Assembly: GCA_021904315.1 (NCBI GenBank)
Contig: CM038914.1
Location: 21,935,065 to 21,999,064, forward strand
Source: Sphagnum magellanicum
Lineage: Eukaryota > Streptophyta > Sphagnopsida > Sphagnales > Sphagnaceae
Direction of reading: 5' to 3'
DNA: 64,000 bases
Part shown: piece after piece, positions 49,081-61,200 of the stretch
Position numbering within the stretch: the stretch's first letter is position 1
Layout of the letters: the number at the start of each line of letters is the position of its first letter
Position numbers and translations under genes: made by a program
Notes under the pieces: model-generated
Databases searched by the model: none
Told to the model about the DNA's origin: nothing
The model's input: the letters and a program-made list of their open reading frames with translations, nothing else

Positions 49081-52000
49081 TTTGAATTAAATTCCCTAAT
49101 CAAAATTTACACGTGTCATTCAAGCCTTAGGCATTTGATCATAATATACATGTCCACTAATAAAAAAGGACTTGTCAATCAATTTGGACCTTTTAAAAAA
49201 CTATGAATTATAGTAATGATATGCACATTCTAAACTCGTAAAGTCTAACCTATCACCTGATAGTTTTGATTGCACATTCAAAATTCCAAAAGACTATTAT
49301 AAGTTGCAAGTTCAACAACTAAGTTTTATTGTTAGTAACAATCACAAGTAACCACCATCGTCAATTTCAACAAAGACATTAGGAATTGAGTAGTGAAGTT
49401 TGAACTTTAAGGTTCAACATTCAAGTTCTTCACAACTTTAGTGTTCAATTTCACAAGGTTTGAGTTCATAGTGTCATTACCATAATTATGCATGTGACAA
49501 CACAATGGTGACATACTTAGGATGGAATTTGTTTTTTCAGTAATAGTTTGTAAGTAAATGCTTACTAGGGTAAGCAAGTACTATTCGTAGGGTAGTTTGA
49601 AACTCAAAAAAAACAAGGTGGCTTTCTAGCTCTAACCCTTAAGCTTATGTCTAGGATAGTTGCCTCTAACCTAAAACCCTAGTTGTAAATTAGCTAGTTG
49701 CTATCTAAACCCTAGAGTAATTATTTCGATGACATATAAGGCCAAGATGTAGCCACCTCATGAAAATTGGAAGGTTAAGATTGAATCTAAGCTACAAGAT
49801 TTATGGCCAAAAAACGATCTCATGCTACTCCCATGTTGGTTGATGTAGCAATTTGGCTTCTCACATGGTCATGTGCAATGGACATGATTTCTGGCTATTT
49901 GAAATCAAAATTTCCTCATTTTTCTCCCATTGTACTTGGAGCATGACAGCTTCTTATGTAGAAATCTGGTGATATTTAGTCAGAAAAAAAAAGGTTGTTC
50001 GGTAGGGGAGGATAACAGGACCCTAACTCAAATCAGCAAGGGTGCCTGAGGTGTTAATTTTGGGTTTAATAGAAGGTGTGAACATTGAGGAACGTTTATA
50101 ACAACAGCTTTGTTGACACTATCACATGCCCATTGCCCAAAGTAAATGGATTGTTGACCCTAGCAAGTTCATAATTTATGACAAGATGTGTAGTTGACAC
50201 TGGTCATATGGGACATAGCTAACATTGTTTAGATCCTGAACCCAAGTGAAAAGGCTGATTTTTGGGGATTTGGCATTGCCACTGCACGTGATGTTGTAGT
50301 TAAAATATATTAAAGTAATTTTCCTTTCTTCCATATGAATCTTATTATTGGGAATGGATGTTGAAGAGATCAATTCTTCCAAAGAATCTCACAGGAAGGT
50401 GGCAAGTACCATGAGAACGGGCTTTCACAGATTTTAGCACTGATTCCTTTGGCCTCTAATCTTTCACAAAAGTAGGCATTCTACATCGTATAATTAACAT
50501 ATGGTGTATTTCACCACCACCTTCAAGGGGGCATGTTCCATTCAATGACGTTGTCATGCAAACAGTGTGGACCTTAGTTATTATAGTTGGTCCCTTTATA
50601 AATTGTCATTTTGTTAGAATGAACTATCTAGTTAAATTGTTACTTGGGTGCAATAGCCCATTTCCATGATGCATATGCAATCATGTGTGCACATGCAATT
50701 GATATCAAATACTCTATTGAACTTCCTTTTGATGCATACGCAATGATATGCAATACGTAGGAAGAGGAGGGTACTATTTTGCTAACAACAAGGCTACTGG
50801 CAGGAGGGACTTCAACAACTTTGTACAGACCAAAAGTTGAGTTTTGGCCAAAGTGATTGACAAACATGTTCAATGATTGAAAACCAACTCCTGGCATCTG
50901 GGTTATGAACACTTCATTCCCAGAAAATGTTTGTACCATCAAAGACAAGCTCCTCCAAGCCTAGTGGTGGCTACAACAAATGGTGCTGGTGTAAACTGGA
51001 ATCAAACAAGCAACCCTAATTTCATATTATTGTTTTTCTGCACAGTTTCAGATCTCTTTAGCAGCAGCTTGCAGGTAGCTTTGGCCTAGTGATAAGTATC
51101 TATTGGAAGGGCTGTACAAGTAAGTAGTCCAGCTTATCCAAGGGCATGTACACACACACTTTTTGAAGCAATGAGGTGGTAGCCACCCGTGTGCACTTCT
51201 GAGAGTACATTGTTGTTATAACATGATAATGATATCCTCAACTCCAACCTTATCAATTTGTCTCGTACAATAGTCTTATCCCATAGGTATGCATGCACAC
51301 TATGTCTGGCTCGCCACCGCCCCCCCCACCCCGCTGAACTTATAAGACAAAGTCAGCAGGAAAATTGCATGTCATGCTGTCATGCATAGGCCGTGCATGA
51401 TCTAATCAACTTTGTTACTTATGGAGGTGATTTAAGTGTGGAGGAGGAGGTCAGCTGGTGGGTTTTCTTTATGACCCAAACCTAAAGTTGTTGGTAGGTG
51501 GCCACTGTTTATTCCCATCACACTCCCCCAAGAAAAAACAAAAAAAAGAAGCGTAACCTTCATTGCTATTCCCCCAAAAAAAACAAATGTAACAATTTGA
51601 TGGTAATTGGGTCACGATGGTGGTCATGGTTTGTAGGACATACTCACTGAAAAAATATACCAAAACCTTAACACAGAGAAATTGTTCATTATGGGTTGGG
51701 GGGAGTGCTAATGCCATTTGAAGAACATAATGTTGTGCACCCATGAATAGAGTGCCAATTACCATCCTAACATCATTTTATAAATTAGGGTTACTTGGCT
51801 TCAAACCCCAGAGAGAGACAGAGAGAGAGAGACAGAGACAGAGAGTTGTTGTTCAGTACAAGGTGCAGTGTGGTTTGCAGAACTTGATTTAGTTTGCACA
51901 TGCAAGAAAAGGATGATGTGGTGATTGGCCACCCACTAGCTATGTAGTGGTCATTTTTGGGATTGGTTTTCTCAAAAGTAGTTTTGGGTGTCTTTCCTTC

Positions 52001-53570
52001 AAATGATTTATCCAGACGAATTTTGGGTTACAGGTTTTGAGAGCTTCATCATGTGTATCATGTATAGACCCCAGTAAAATTAAGTGGATGTTATGGAAAT
52101 TTTATGAATTTGATGGAATCTCGAGTGAGGTTCTCAAGGCACCCAACCAGTTTGTTGGGGAGGGGGACTGGGGGGAGGGGGGGGGAGAGTGTTTAGCACC
52201 CTGCAGTTCTGAGCCTTGTTTTGAATCAATTGTCACCTGTTTTACACAAGCTTGTGTGTGATGTGCATATTGACGAACAACAATGGTTAGCCTAATATGT
52301 TCTGTTTTGGGATTTCCAAATAATTCCAGCCTTACAAGGCTGCTCTCGTCATGGAGAACATGGTGGACCATGTCCCCAAGATGAAGGAGAATTTTAGCTG
52401 AACTGCAAGCTGGCCATGGGGAGGTCGGGGGCCAGCTGTGCCAGATTATGTGACCCAGCTACCCACTAGTGCACCATACATTGGAAACCTATAACTATAA
52501 CTCAGTAGTAGATGAACCACTGAAAGGTCAGGTAACCACAACTGAGTTACCAAGGTTCCTCAGTGGTAACCTATCCTGTAAACTCTCGTATTTTCCCCCT
52601 CACACAACTTCGGTAACTACCTATATAAATGGTTGCGGAAGTATTGTAGGTAGGAAATGTAAGTGGTGGCTAAGTAGGTAGGTAAGTAAGTCACTTGGTG
52701 GTTTGTAAGTAGACAAATGCATGTGGACAGTTGGTACATAGCTAACCACCATGGTTAGTTCTGGACAAGGGATACAACCCCCCAAAAAAAGTTTGTTGTC
52801 CCAACACCATCCATGGTGCTTGCTCTAGTGAGTGCCAGTTCACTATTTTGGGGTGTGCCGGGGGGTGCCCAACCCCAAGCTCGTTGCAAGGCTGTCCAAT
52901 AGGCAAAAACAAGGGCCAATGCCCATCATGTACACAACAGGCCAATCCTTGACACAACTGGGCTGACAAGAAGAACTCCAACTTCCCGTCCCTTTGCTCG
53001 TGACTTGTGAGTTGTGAAATTCAAGCCTTTTGCTGACAACAGTTAAGTTTCACACATTTGACATTCGCACTACACCCAAGTAAATTTCAAAACTCCGTAG
53101 TTTCTTTTTCTCAGATATTGACAAAATTTTTAGGTGAAGTTATTAAGTTTGAAACTTTGGCATTTGCACTCACACCCAAATAGATTTTGGAACTCTGCAC
53201 TCCACACAGTCCAGGCAACAAGGTGAAGTTAGTTACATACAGTGGGTGAAGCCTTGTAACTGTGATGGAGGGCACATTGAGGAGGTCAGGGTGCAGCTTT
53301 TCCTATAGTGTTCAGATTTTGAGACACATTGTTTGTTTTCAATGAAACCAAATAGTTGGGTTTGAAGTGGATCAAGGGGGAATTCAATGTAGCACAAATT
53401 ACGTTTCTTGGAATTCTCCAAGCCTCACTTGGAGGAGGACTCTATACTATAGCCCTATGCCCAAATGCACTTGAGAACTCACATTCCTACAATGGCTTCT
53501 TTCATAGCTTCCTGCACACTTTTGAGTGCAATAAAATGACCTTGCCAGTGTGAGTTTTGGTCTTCTGTCT
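49081..53570. other. Intergenic stretch, no supported gene
   Basis: The stretch contains short interstitial CCCTAA-like pieces at about 49,630-49,715, a (GA)n-like run at 51,812-51,845, a G-rich segment at 52,154-52,190, and a small TAGG array at 52,655-52,700. The minus-strand frame at 50,948-50,640 (102 codons) has no recognisable domain. Confidence 0.45.
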
Positions 53571-53573
53571 TGT

Positions 53574-54153
53574 GTGAACCAGCACCTACACTGGTACCAT
53601 GGTAAAAACCATTGTTGGCCAGTTATTGAGTTTTGACCTGGTTATCAAGCTGGTTATTAGTAACCTACCAGCCGGTTATTGATTTTTGGATAACTGATTG
53701 AATTGATAATCATTTTATATTGATTTTTCAAATTTTAATAACCTACCTGGATGACCTGATTATCATCCAGGTAGGTTATCAATCTTTAAACATGAATACA
53801 AATAATAATAATAATAATATTTAATAAAGAAAACATATAATTGGTGTGTAACCAGCAGGTTAACTGGTGGTTCTTAACTGGTTATTTGAAAACCTACCCT
53901 TATGCATAATCAATGGTTATTAACCTTTTCTATGACCTACCCGGTGGTTTTAAAAAGAACCAATAACCGACCAACACCTGTAAAAAAGTAGAAACCCTAA
54001 TTCTTTTGGGGATGCTTCTAACCATGGTAAATGTCTGGTTTGTAAGACTAAATCAGGGTCTTTGAGTCCAAATATAATATTTTCTGAGTGAAATATGGAC
54101 ACTAAAAGGCCTCACTCAAGAAGGTGAAGGTACCAGCTTAGGTGCTGGTTCAC
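53574..54153 (+). mobile_element. GTGAACCAGCACC-family inverted-repeat element, long copy
   Basis: The left end GTGAACCAGCACCTACACTG (then GTACC) and the reverse complement of the right end, GTGAACCAGCACCTAAGCTG (then GTACC), match over 25 bases with two mismatches. At 580 bp it is longer than its relative at 32,833-33,032. The interior holds a perfect 17 bp stem (ATAACCTACCTGGATGA and its complement) around 53,737-53,778. There is no coding capacity, so a non-autonomous DNA transposon is likely. Confidence 0.75.
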
Positions 54154-55040
54154 CCTGGCCCTCCTTTGTCATGGTTGTTTTCATTCTAGCTTCTTTAAAT
54201 GTTGTGCCACCTCTCACAAGAAATATTTTTCCCCTAAACACTTTAATGGATTGAATTTAAAGTTGAGACAATTGAATTTGAAACTAAAGTGAAAGATTTA
54301 TGAAGTTGGTTGCAAATATGTAAAAAGTTATGAATTGCATTACAAGTAAACACAAATTTTGATGCATTTTGTCTTTGCTCGGTAAACAAATGTTTGAGCA
54401 ATAACGGCAAAGAAATCAAAGTTCAATGCACAAATAATGCAATGACACAAAACTAGTGAAACTAACAAAGTCACAAACAAGAATTGCTAAAAACACTAAA
54501 TTGAATGTCAAAAAAAATCCTAACAAAAATTCAAATATCCTATCATAAGTAACTTAATAACACATAACTGAGTACATGATCCCTGTTGTGAGGATCATGA
54601 TTAAGGAAAGCAATTAATTAATCCATGTTTTGCAAGATTGCCAATTTACACACAATTTGATGCACATTTGTTGGATTGGATACCGCCAAACCCTTATCCC
54701 AATGAACGGGGACAGTTGCAAAATCAACAATGAGTTGAACAATGCCTTTGAAAGAAAATTTCCAAGTTGCTGCTTTCCAAACTTCATAGTTTGACAATTC
54801 TTCATTAACTTCATTTGCATTTCCAAAGTTGTCACTTTTGTTGGATTTCAGATGTGTTTTAATAATTCTTACCAAATTGTGGGTACTATTAAATTACTGA
54901 AATCTTCAAAATCCTTGGGGATGGGAATATATTGAACTTTAAAGATCTTGTGGTTTTCAATGTCTCCAGCTCAGACCATTTTGGGAAAAGTTCTGTGCCA
55001 GTGCAGATGATTTCCTCACAATTTGGGCATAATAGAAAGG
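54154..55040. other. Intergenic stretch with one possible coding fragment
   Basis: The stretch is AT-rich. The minus strand at 54,875-54,618 is open for 85 codons with protein-like composition (it contains YEVWKAATWKFSFKG and VHWDKGLAVSNPTNVHQ), but it lacks an ATG and I recognise no family. Confidence 0.4.
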
Positions 55041-55041
55041 A

Positions 55042-55212
55042 AAAACTCCAAATGGGGTGGCAGTATCACATCCAGTGATTCAGATGAAGAATGGCACAAT
55101 CTGAAAAATCCTCCAAACAGGGAGGCAGTGTCCCTTCCAGTAATTCAGATTAGAAATGGCAGGATATGGAAAACCTCCAAATGGGGAGGCAGTATCACAT
55201 CCAGTGATATCC
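55042..55212 (+). repeat. ~65 bp tandem repeat, 2.6 units
   Basis: The unit contains CTCCAAATGGGGAGGCAGTA, TCACATCCAGTGATTCAGAT and AGAAATGGCA. The CTCCAAA anchors are at 55,046, 55,111 and 55,175. Confidence 0.9.
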
Positions 55213-55869
55213 GCTCCTAAACATAAGGCTGTAAATGATGTACAAATCCTTGCTACTCATTATCACACAAGATTGCCAAGCTTTTAGCTCATACCAGTAG
55301 TTGAATGAAGTTCAAACAGATATGCAAGAGTAAACTCTGCCAGCCACCACATAGATTTACTTAATCTGATCCTTTAAGCATATTCTACAACTCTTGTGAG
55401 TTGTAGAACATCGGTGGCTCAAAGGGTGGGTTCTAGATTCATAAAACCTAGATTTCGTTGAAGGGGACACCTGCACAATTAGAACAGCCCACAAAGGCAC
55501 AAGCTTCACCCACATTTGAGCCATCAAATTTGGAACAACAACAACAGCTAATTCAGATATTGGCAGTGCAAGCTTCTTGAGACCTATGTTCAAATATAAC
55601 TTAGTGTTGGTTTGTCTGAAATGTGTCCCATACTTTAAAAACTCCAATTTCAATTCAAAGAGTACACTTAAACAAAGGCCATCCTCATCCTAAAATTGGA
55701 AGTAAGGACCGGAGATATAACTCATCAGCTAACCAATGTAGCCAAAATTACAAGTCAAGGAAACAATTATATAGGAATTCCAGACTTCTGTTCCAGCTGA
55801 ACTATTAACACTAAGACTTGTATAAAATCTCTTCTCCAAAAATCTGTAAGTTGATGAGTTACCTGTCTA
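55213..55869. other. Intergenic stretch downstream of the CHCH gene
   Basis: A 98-codon minus-strand frame (55,653-55,357) has no recognisable domain. Nothing else is seen. Confidence 0.4.
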
Positions 55870-56250
55870 TGTCATGGCAGTCACTTGACACAGTTCCATT
55901 CCCTCCTCCTTTGCAATAGAGGAAAAGCTGAATATCAAAAGCAACAGACATACTTTCACCAAATTCTCCTTTTCATCATCTGTGATGTCCAGATTCCTAA
56001 ACTGCATTTTTCCTCAAGCAGGAAAACACCATCAAAATCTCTCCAGAAAGCATGAAAGACTACAACTATGACACTTGAAACAGTCCCATACCATCCTCCT
56101 TTGCAATAGAGGAAAAGCTGAAAATCAAAAGCAACACACAGATATACTTTGACCGCATTCTTCCTTGATGTTCAGATTCCTTAACTGCATTTTCCCCAAA
56201 GCACAAAACGACACTATTCTCCAGAAAGCTTGAAAGACAATAATTGTGAC
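55870..56250. repeat. 190 bp tandem duplication downstream of the CHCH gene
   Basis: Two copies share TTGCAATAGAGGAAAAGCTG (55,911 and 56,101), ATCAAAAGCAACA, TTCCT.AACTGCATTTT, CTCCAGAAAGC and GAAAGAC in order. The copies are diverged. Confidence 0.85.
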
Positions 56251-56347
56251 TTCAAGGAGTCTTTGACATGATTTGATAGCAATGTATTCTGCACAAAAAA
56301 ATTTAGGAGGAGCTCAGAAATGAGCCAAGTGCAAGACATACCCTATG

Positions 56348-56459
56348 AGAAAGAGAGATCAATCTATCTCTCAGATTACTACCATAGAGTGTACATCAGC
56401 CTGTCCAAGAAGGAGAGAGCAATCTCTCAAATGACTATCATAGAGTGCACATCAGCCTG
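56348..56459. repeat. 56 bp tandem duplication reaching into the CHCH stop codon
   Basis: Two copies share AGAGAG.TCAATCT and CATAGAGTGTACATCAGCCT, the latter at 56,383 and, with one change, at 56,439. The upper-coordinate copy covers the last codons and the stop of the minus-strand CHCH gene. Confidence 0.8.
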
Positions 56460-56996
56460 CCCCTTTCATTGTGCGTGATATCCTTTGCAAGTGGTAGTTG
56501 ATGGTGTTGTGCTGCTTGCCCTGCTTTGCCTGATATTCCCAAACCCCACTTCCCAGAAATAAACTACACATGAAAGAACCCCAAAACCAAATGAAGGAAA
56601 CATAAATAATGCAGAAGAACCTAGGCAAACAGATATAAACTTCAAAGACAAATTTCTCGCGGGAAGCATGAGCGATCCGAGGCCAGCGAGAAAAGAGTGA
56701 CACGGAAAGCAAACGGCAGTAGAAGAAGAGACGAAGAAGAAGACGAAGACAGGAACCTGAACATCCATACAGATGTTGAGGGCGTTCTTCTCCTTCACAA
56801 CCTTGTCGTCATCGTAATTGAACTTGTGAAGACACGAGAGAAAGACAAGCATCTCCTGGAAACACGGCATCGTCCTGCGTGTCAAGTGCTTGGGATTCAC
56901 CCGCATGACACCCGCCTTCCTCCCCATCTCAATGCTTCCCTCCACCGCTCTTCCTCGTCGTCGTTTCCTTCCTCTCTCGTCACGAAGCTTGCTCAT
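56452..56996 (-). CDS. CHCH (twin Cx9C-type) protein, Mrp10/mS37-like
   Basis: There are two exons on the minus strand, 56,996-56,757 and 56,529-56,452, joined by a 227 nt phase-0 GT-AG intron; the full frame is 105 residues. The first ATG is at 56,996, but family members usually begin MGRKAG, which lies in frame at 56,927 and gives 82 residues. Numbered from that Met, Cys22 and Cys32 form a Cx9C helix (CFQEMLVFLSC). The second helix has Cys53, while its partner position 43 is Val, so one of the four usual cysteines is missing. The C-terminus HNTINYHLQRIS matches the INYH-type tail of Mrp10/mS37, a small mitoribosomal subunit protein. Such proteins use the MIA40 intermembrane-space pathway in other eukaryotes. 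Assignment to mS37 rather than another Cx9C protein is inference. Telomere-box motifs lie directly upstream. Confidence 0.8.
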
Positions 56997-57003
56997 TGCA
57001 CGA

Positions 57004-57036
57004 GCCCCAAACCCTAGCTCTAACCCTAACCCTAAC
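57004..57036. promoter_or_regulatory. Telo-box cluster upstream of the CHCH gene
   Basis: The plus strand reads AAACCCTAG then CTAACCCTAACCCTAAC just 8-40 bases upstream of the first CHCH ATG. Telo boxes (AAACCCTAA) are known promoter elements of plant translation and ribosomal genes, which fits a mitoribosomal protein. Function here is inferred from position. Confidence 0.5.
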
Positions 57037-57076
57037 TCAGTTGCAATGTGCGTGCAGTGCGCTTCTTAGTTTAGTG

Positions 57077-57298
57077 ATGGCATTACAGATCTTTCGCGCA
57101 AGAATTCTTGCGATTCAGCTGCCTTCATTCGTGCAATTGCAATGGGAGAAACTGGCGGAGGATGGTGAAATCGTGCTAGCATCTAACCAAGTTGACAAAC
57201 TTTGTACTGAGGAACATTATCAAGTCTTTCAACAAGCTTTGCAGACAGTAGTAGTGTGTGTTGAGTTTGGGTCTCTTCACTCTCGCACAAGAGACTAG
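57077..57298 (+). CDS. Small open reading frame divergent from the CHCH gene, unknown
   Basis: An ATG-initiated frame of 73 codons (starting MALQIFRARILAIQLPSF) begins 80 bases from the first CHCH ATG on the opposite strand. A shared bidirectional promoter is conceivable. I recognise no family and see no second exon, so it may equally be untranslated sequence. Confidence 0.2.
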   Translation: MALQIFRARILAIQLPSFVQLQWEKLAEDGEIVLASNQVDKLCTEEHYQVFQQALQTVVVCVEFGSLHSRTRD

Positions 57299-57299
57299 C

Positions 57300-58253
57300 C
57301 AAAATGGCAACAAGACTCAGCTCTCTGCAACCTTCTAACATCAGTTTCTATCAGACATTGCACAGAAATATCTCAAGCTGTTATACCAGCTTTCATGTCC
57401 ATCTGTCCAGCTATTTAATATTGTAAGCAATCTGCAAACTGCGTCTACAATCTTCTTTATCCAGTAGTATACAGACATGCTGCACTTTTGGTACAAGTTC
57501 CTGTGCTTGTGTAGAATAATCCATAACAGTTCAGAGGAGTTGTGTTGAAACAAACAAAACTTGTGCAACTCAAAAGAAATCAATGCAATGAAAAGAGCTG
57601 GCTTGTAACAGCAGGACTCAGTTTTCATCAACATGGAACTGGGGTTCTGATAAGCTTGGATTGGCCATCATGGTCAACACATTTACAACACAATAAATGA
57701 ACAGCCACAAAAGACAACCAAACAGCACTACTTCTTCAAGATCAACAACACCCTGTACATATGTACATATAGCTCAAAGCCGATGACTGTCCCAACTCAA
57801 CCACAAGAACATCACCCAGAAATGGCAGTAGAAAATACTGTAACCATTCTGATGACAAATGAGATGAGAACTTTTTTACTTAGTATTGCAGGAAGGAACA
57901 AAGAATCCAAAAGCATCACCCACAAACAGCACTCCCTGCAACCATCTATATGGGTCCAGAATCTCATCAGGCAAATCTGTCTCATCTGTTGTCAATGCAA
58001 TGCCCCTTTCTTTTTTTGGGTGCTCGGTATCTAAAGCTCAGTTGAGCTTCTGAGTCAGAAACACATGCACTGCTGTAAGGGGCCCAGAAAAAAAGGGCAC
58101 ATTACTGCATCTTCTACTATACAAAGTACAGTGGTTGTTGTGTGCCCACTTCAATAAAGCTGGATCATCAAGCTCAAGTTATGGTACAATGTGAAACTGG
58201 AAGTGGGACTCAGAGAAAGTTAGCCAAATCAGCAACCCCTGTGGCAGCATATG
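57300..58253. other. Spacer between the GRAS 3' end and the CHCH 5' region
   Basis: No gene is recognised. It probably contains the GRAS 3' untranslated region on the minus strand. Confidence 0.4.
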
Positions 58254-61200
58254 TCAAGGGCTGATGGGAATAGGCTCCCATACAGACATCGCGTGGATTA
58301 TTTTGTCTTTCCAGCCTGACAAAAACCAAGCACCATCTTCACCAATTCCATAATCTCTGTGGTAACTTCTCATCATATGCTTGATTTTGACTCTCGTCTT
58401 ATCCATTATTGGCAACTGCCTGAATCCTGCTCGTGTGATTCGTGAATGCCATTGCTTATAAGGTTCAGCTCGTTCCACTCTCTCCAGACCTTCACACGCC
58501 ACTATGTTGAGAATCTGGCGACCAAACATCTCTTTCTCTATGGTGATCCTTTCAGGATTCTCGTATGGCATTGATGCGTCAAATGCTTCAAACAGAGTTG
58601 ATACGTGACTCAATGCTGCCCGGAACCGGGACATGAAAAAAGGTGCATTGTAGCCTGAATTCACCACTGCTTCCACAAATATCTGTAGAGAGGAAAAACC
58701 AAAGGCCAAGCCCAATAACACACAGGATTGTTAAATGTCTCATATGCACCGTCACATTCTCCAATTTCCGCTTCATGACCACATCAAATCATAAAGGCAT
58801 CAGCACTTCCAAATCGACACAGAAATTTAGCAACACAAAGAGAAAGCACAAAATACCACATGCATGTATGTGTGGCAATTGAAAAGGTCAAAGCTGGATC
58901 TCAATTAGGTCCTGATAACAAAAGAGGACAATTGCATAACAAAAAAAACCATCTGTTACCTTAGGGTTCATGCTTCGTATCCTGTTCAGAACCAGATCAC
59001 GAGGGCTTGCTGCCACAACAGATTCATCCAACAGATGGCGAAGCCTGAAAGCACAGTTCACTGCTAACACTTCATCATTGCGTAAGAGAAGATGCGCAGG
59101 TGTGATTGCCTCCCATTTCTCAGCAATAGCATGAAATTCAAAGGGCACACCATATTGCTCAGCCACACGCGCAAGCCTGCGACCTGTCTCTTGGATTCTT
59201 TCCGAGGGTCTGAAACCAGATTGTGGCAGATCAATCCCTGAAAATAATAATTTATTGAAAAAGTTAAAATCACAAACTCCATACCTGCAATAATGACCTT
59301 GAGAAAAATAAAATACAAGAAATTCACATCAATTGTTTTCACATATTAATTGAAACTGTTTTTCCCCTAAGTTATGGCAGTTTCTTAATATGAGAATACC
59401 AGTAATCCGGAGGTGCGGTGGGCCAGGAAGTCGAGAAAAATGGTAGATGAAACATGGCCATTGGACACCATAGAGGATACCATAGTCGACTATGTGGACC
59501 CGTTTTGCATCGCCAATCGCATGCATAATTGCCAAATTCAAGAATACATGAGACAAGCGGGTGAGGGGGACACAGTCAACAAAGAGGCGAAAGGCTTTCA
59601 GCATTTCAGATGCTGAGGGTCGATTGTTGGTCAGAGCTGTGTAGAGTTTAAAACCTGTCCTTGACATTCTTGCAACCTGCATCCACTTATCACACCCAAA
59701 AATGTAAGAAACTCTTGCACAATGGCCCCACCACCTAAGAAAAAATCAAGCACCAAAACATCATTTTGCGGGAACTAACAAAAAAATAGACAATGTCTCC
59801 AAATTCCACCAAAGCAAGGATCCAAATAAAAACTTAAAAAATCAATGTCTAAATAGTTCTTTGTAGGAGAACCCAAAAGAAACCATCAAAATGGACCCAT
59901 CAAATTTCTCCTATGCAGCATTATAGGAAATCTAATCCCTCCTAAAATTAGGTTCTGTAATGACTGTTGGTTGGCCAATACCATTTGTAATTCACTCCCC
60001 AGCTACTGCCAGGACATGAAATAGTTATGGTAACAGCCCTCCTACCAGCCATCACCTAATGTGTAGCCAGTTTGAGTGTCCTATTCAGGCACTTTTTCAG
60101 GCTTTTTCTTAGGTGGAAAGGGTAGGCATCTACTGGTTTCACTTTTGGTGCGATCAGCTTCAATTATAATGTGAATAGATGGTGGAGAACATGCTTGGCG
60201 ATGTGAATCAATGTTGGGGGAAAACCAGCTATACTCTGGAACAGGCCCTGCTTGAACCTGTTACCACCTAAGAGAATGGCAGCTCACCTCACCAGGCTCA
60301 CCACATTCCTAGCTTGAAAAGGCCCTACCATACCCAGGTTTGTTACATAGTACATTCATGTTGTTGTCAACTCATGTAATAACTCTTCTAAGGTTTGCTG
60401 TACTTTGAATGTATCTCAGTTTTAGGATTCAGTGAACAAGTTGCATACTATGCTCTCCAGCAGCTACTTGACCAATGGAAACTGATGGCAGCTGGTGAGT
60501 GAACTAACCAGTGCTTCTGTAAAATAGTGGGCAGTCCGTTGTGGCCCACTTCCATAGGGTGATGAGTGCTGACGAAGCTCCGCAATCAGTTCACTAGCAT
60601 GTGAGATGTCATTTTGTTCAACTGCCTGTGCACACCTGAAGTAAAAAAAATGACAGACTTTGCTGAATTAGCAAAACTCTCAAACCATCAAATAATGCAG
60701 TTCTTTCTAACAAACCTCAAGCAACATCACATTCTATTTGCCTTCATCACTTTCAGCAGGAGCCTCGGTTAGGTGGTGTGCACCCTGAGTGGCCCTTTGA
60801 ACTCAAGGGTGATCCCAAGGGTCATGTCAAGAACCTAAACAACCTAAGCTTTATACCTCTCTTCTGATCATGGATGAACTAGGTGGAGAGAAAGCTCTAC
60901 TAGGTAATGTTCCTCTCTCCACAAGAGCAACAGTAGAGTAATATTTATTAAGGAGCCAAAAGAGAAGTGCGAAGCTTCGATTCTTGGCATAACCCCAGGG
61001 TCACCCTTGAGTTCATATGTTCAGAGAAAACCTACACCACCTACCTGACTCCTGTCTCACCTTGAAAACCAACATTTTGCAACAAATTTGCATGTGGTTA
61101 CCCATTATTTGCCTACTCACAGTGAGTTTAGGCAAGCCCGTGCTAAAGAACAGGCCCCTGGTGGCCAAAACAGACCCTATTTGCCAATTCTGCAAGGCAA

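Noticed and set aside
51070-51110. tRNA A-box-like sequence (GGCCTAGTGATAAG)
   Set aside because: No B box follows at a suitable distance, so there is no support for a tRNA or SINE.
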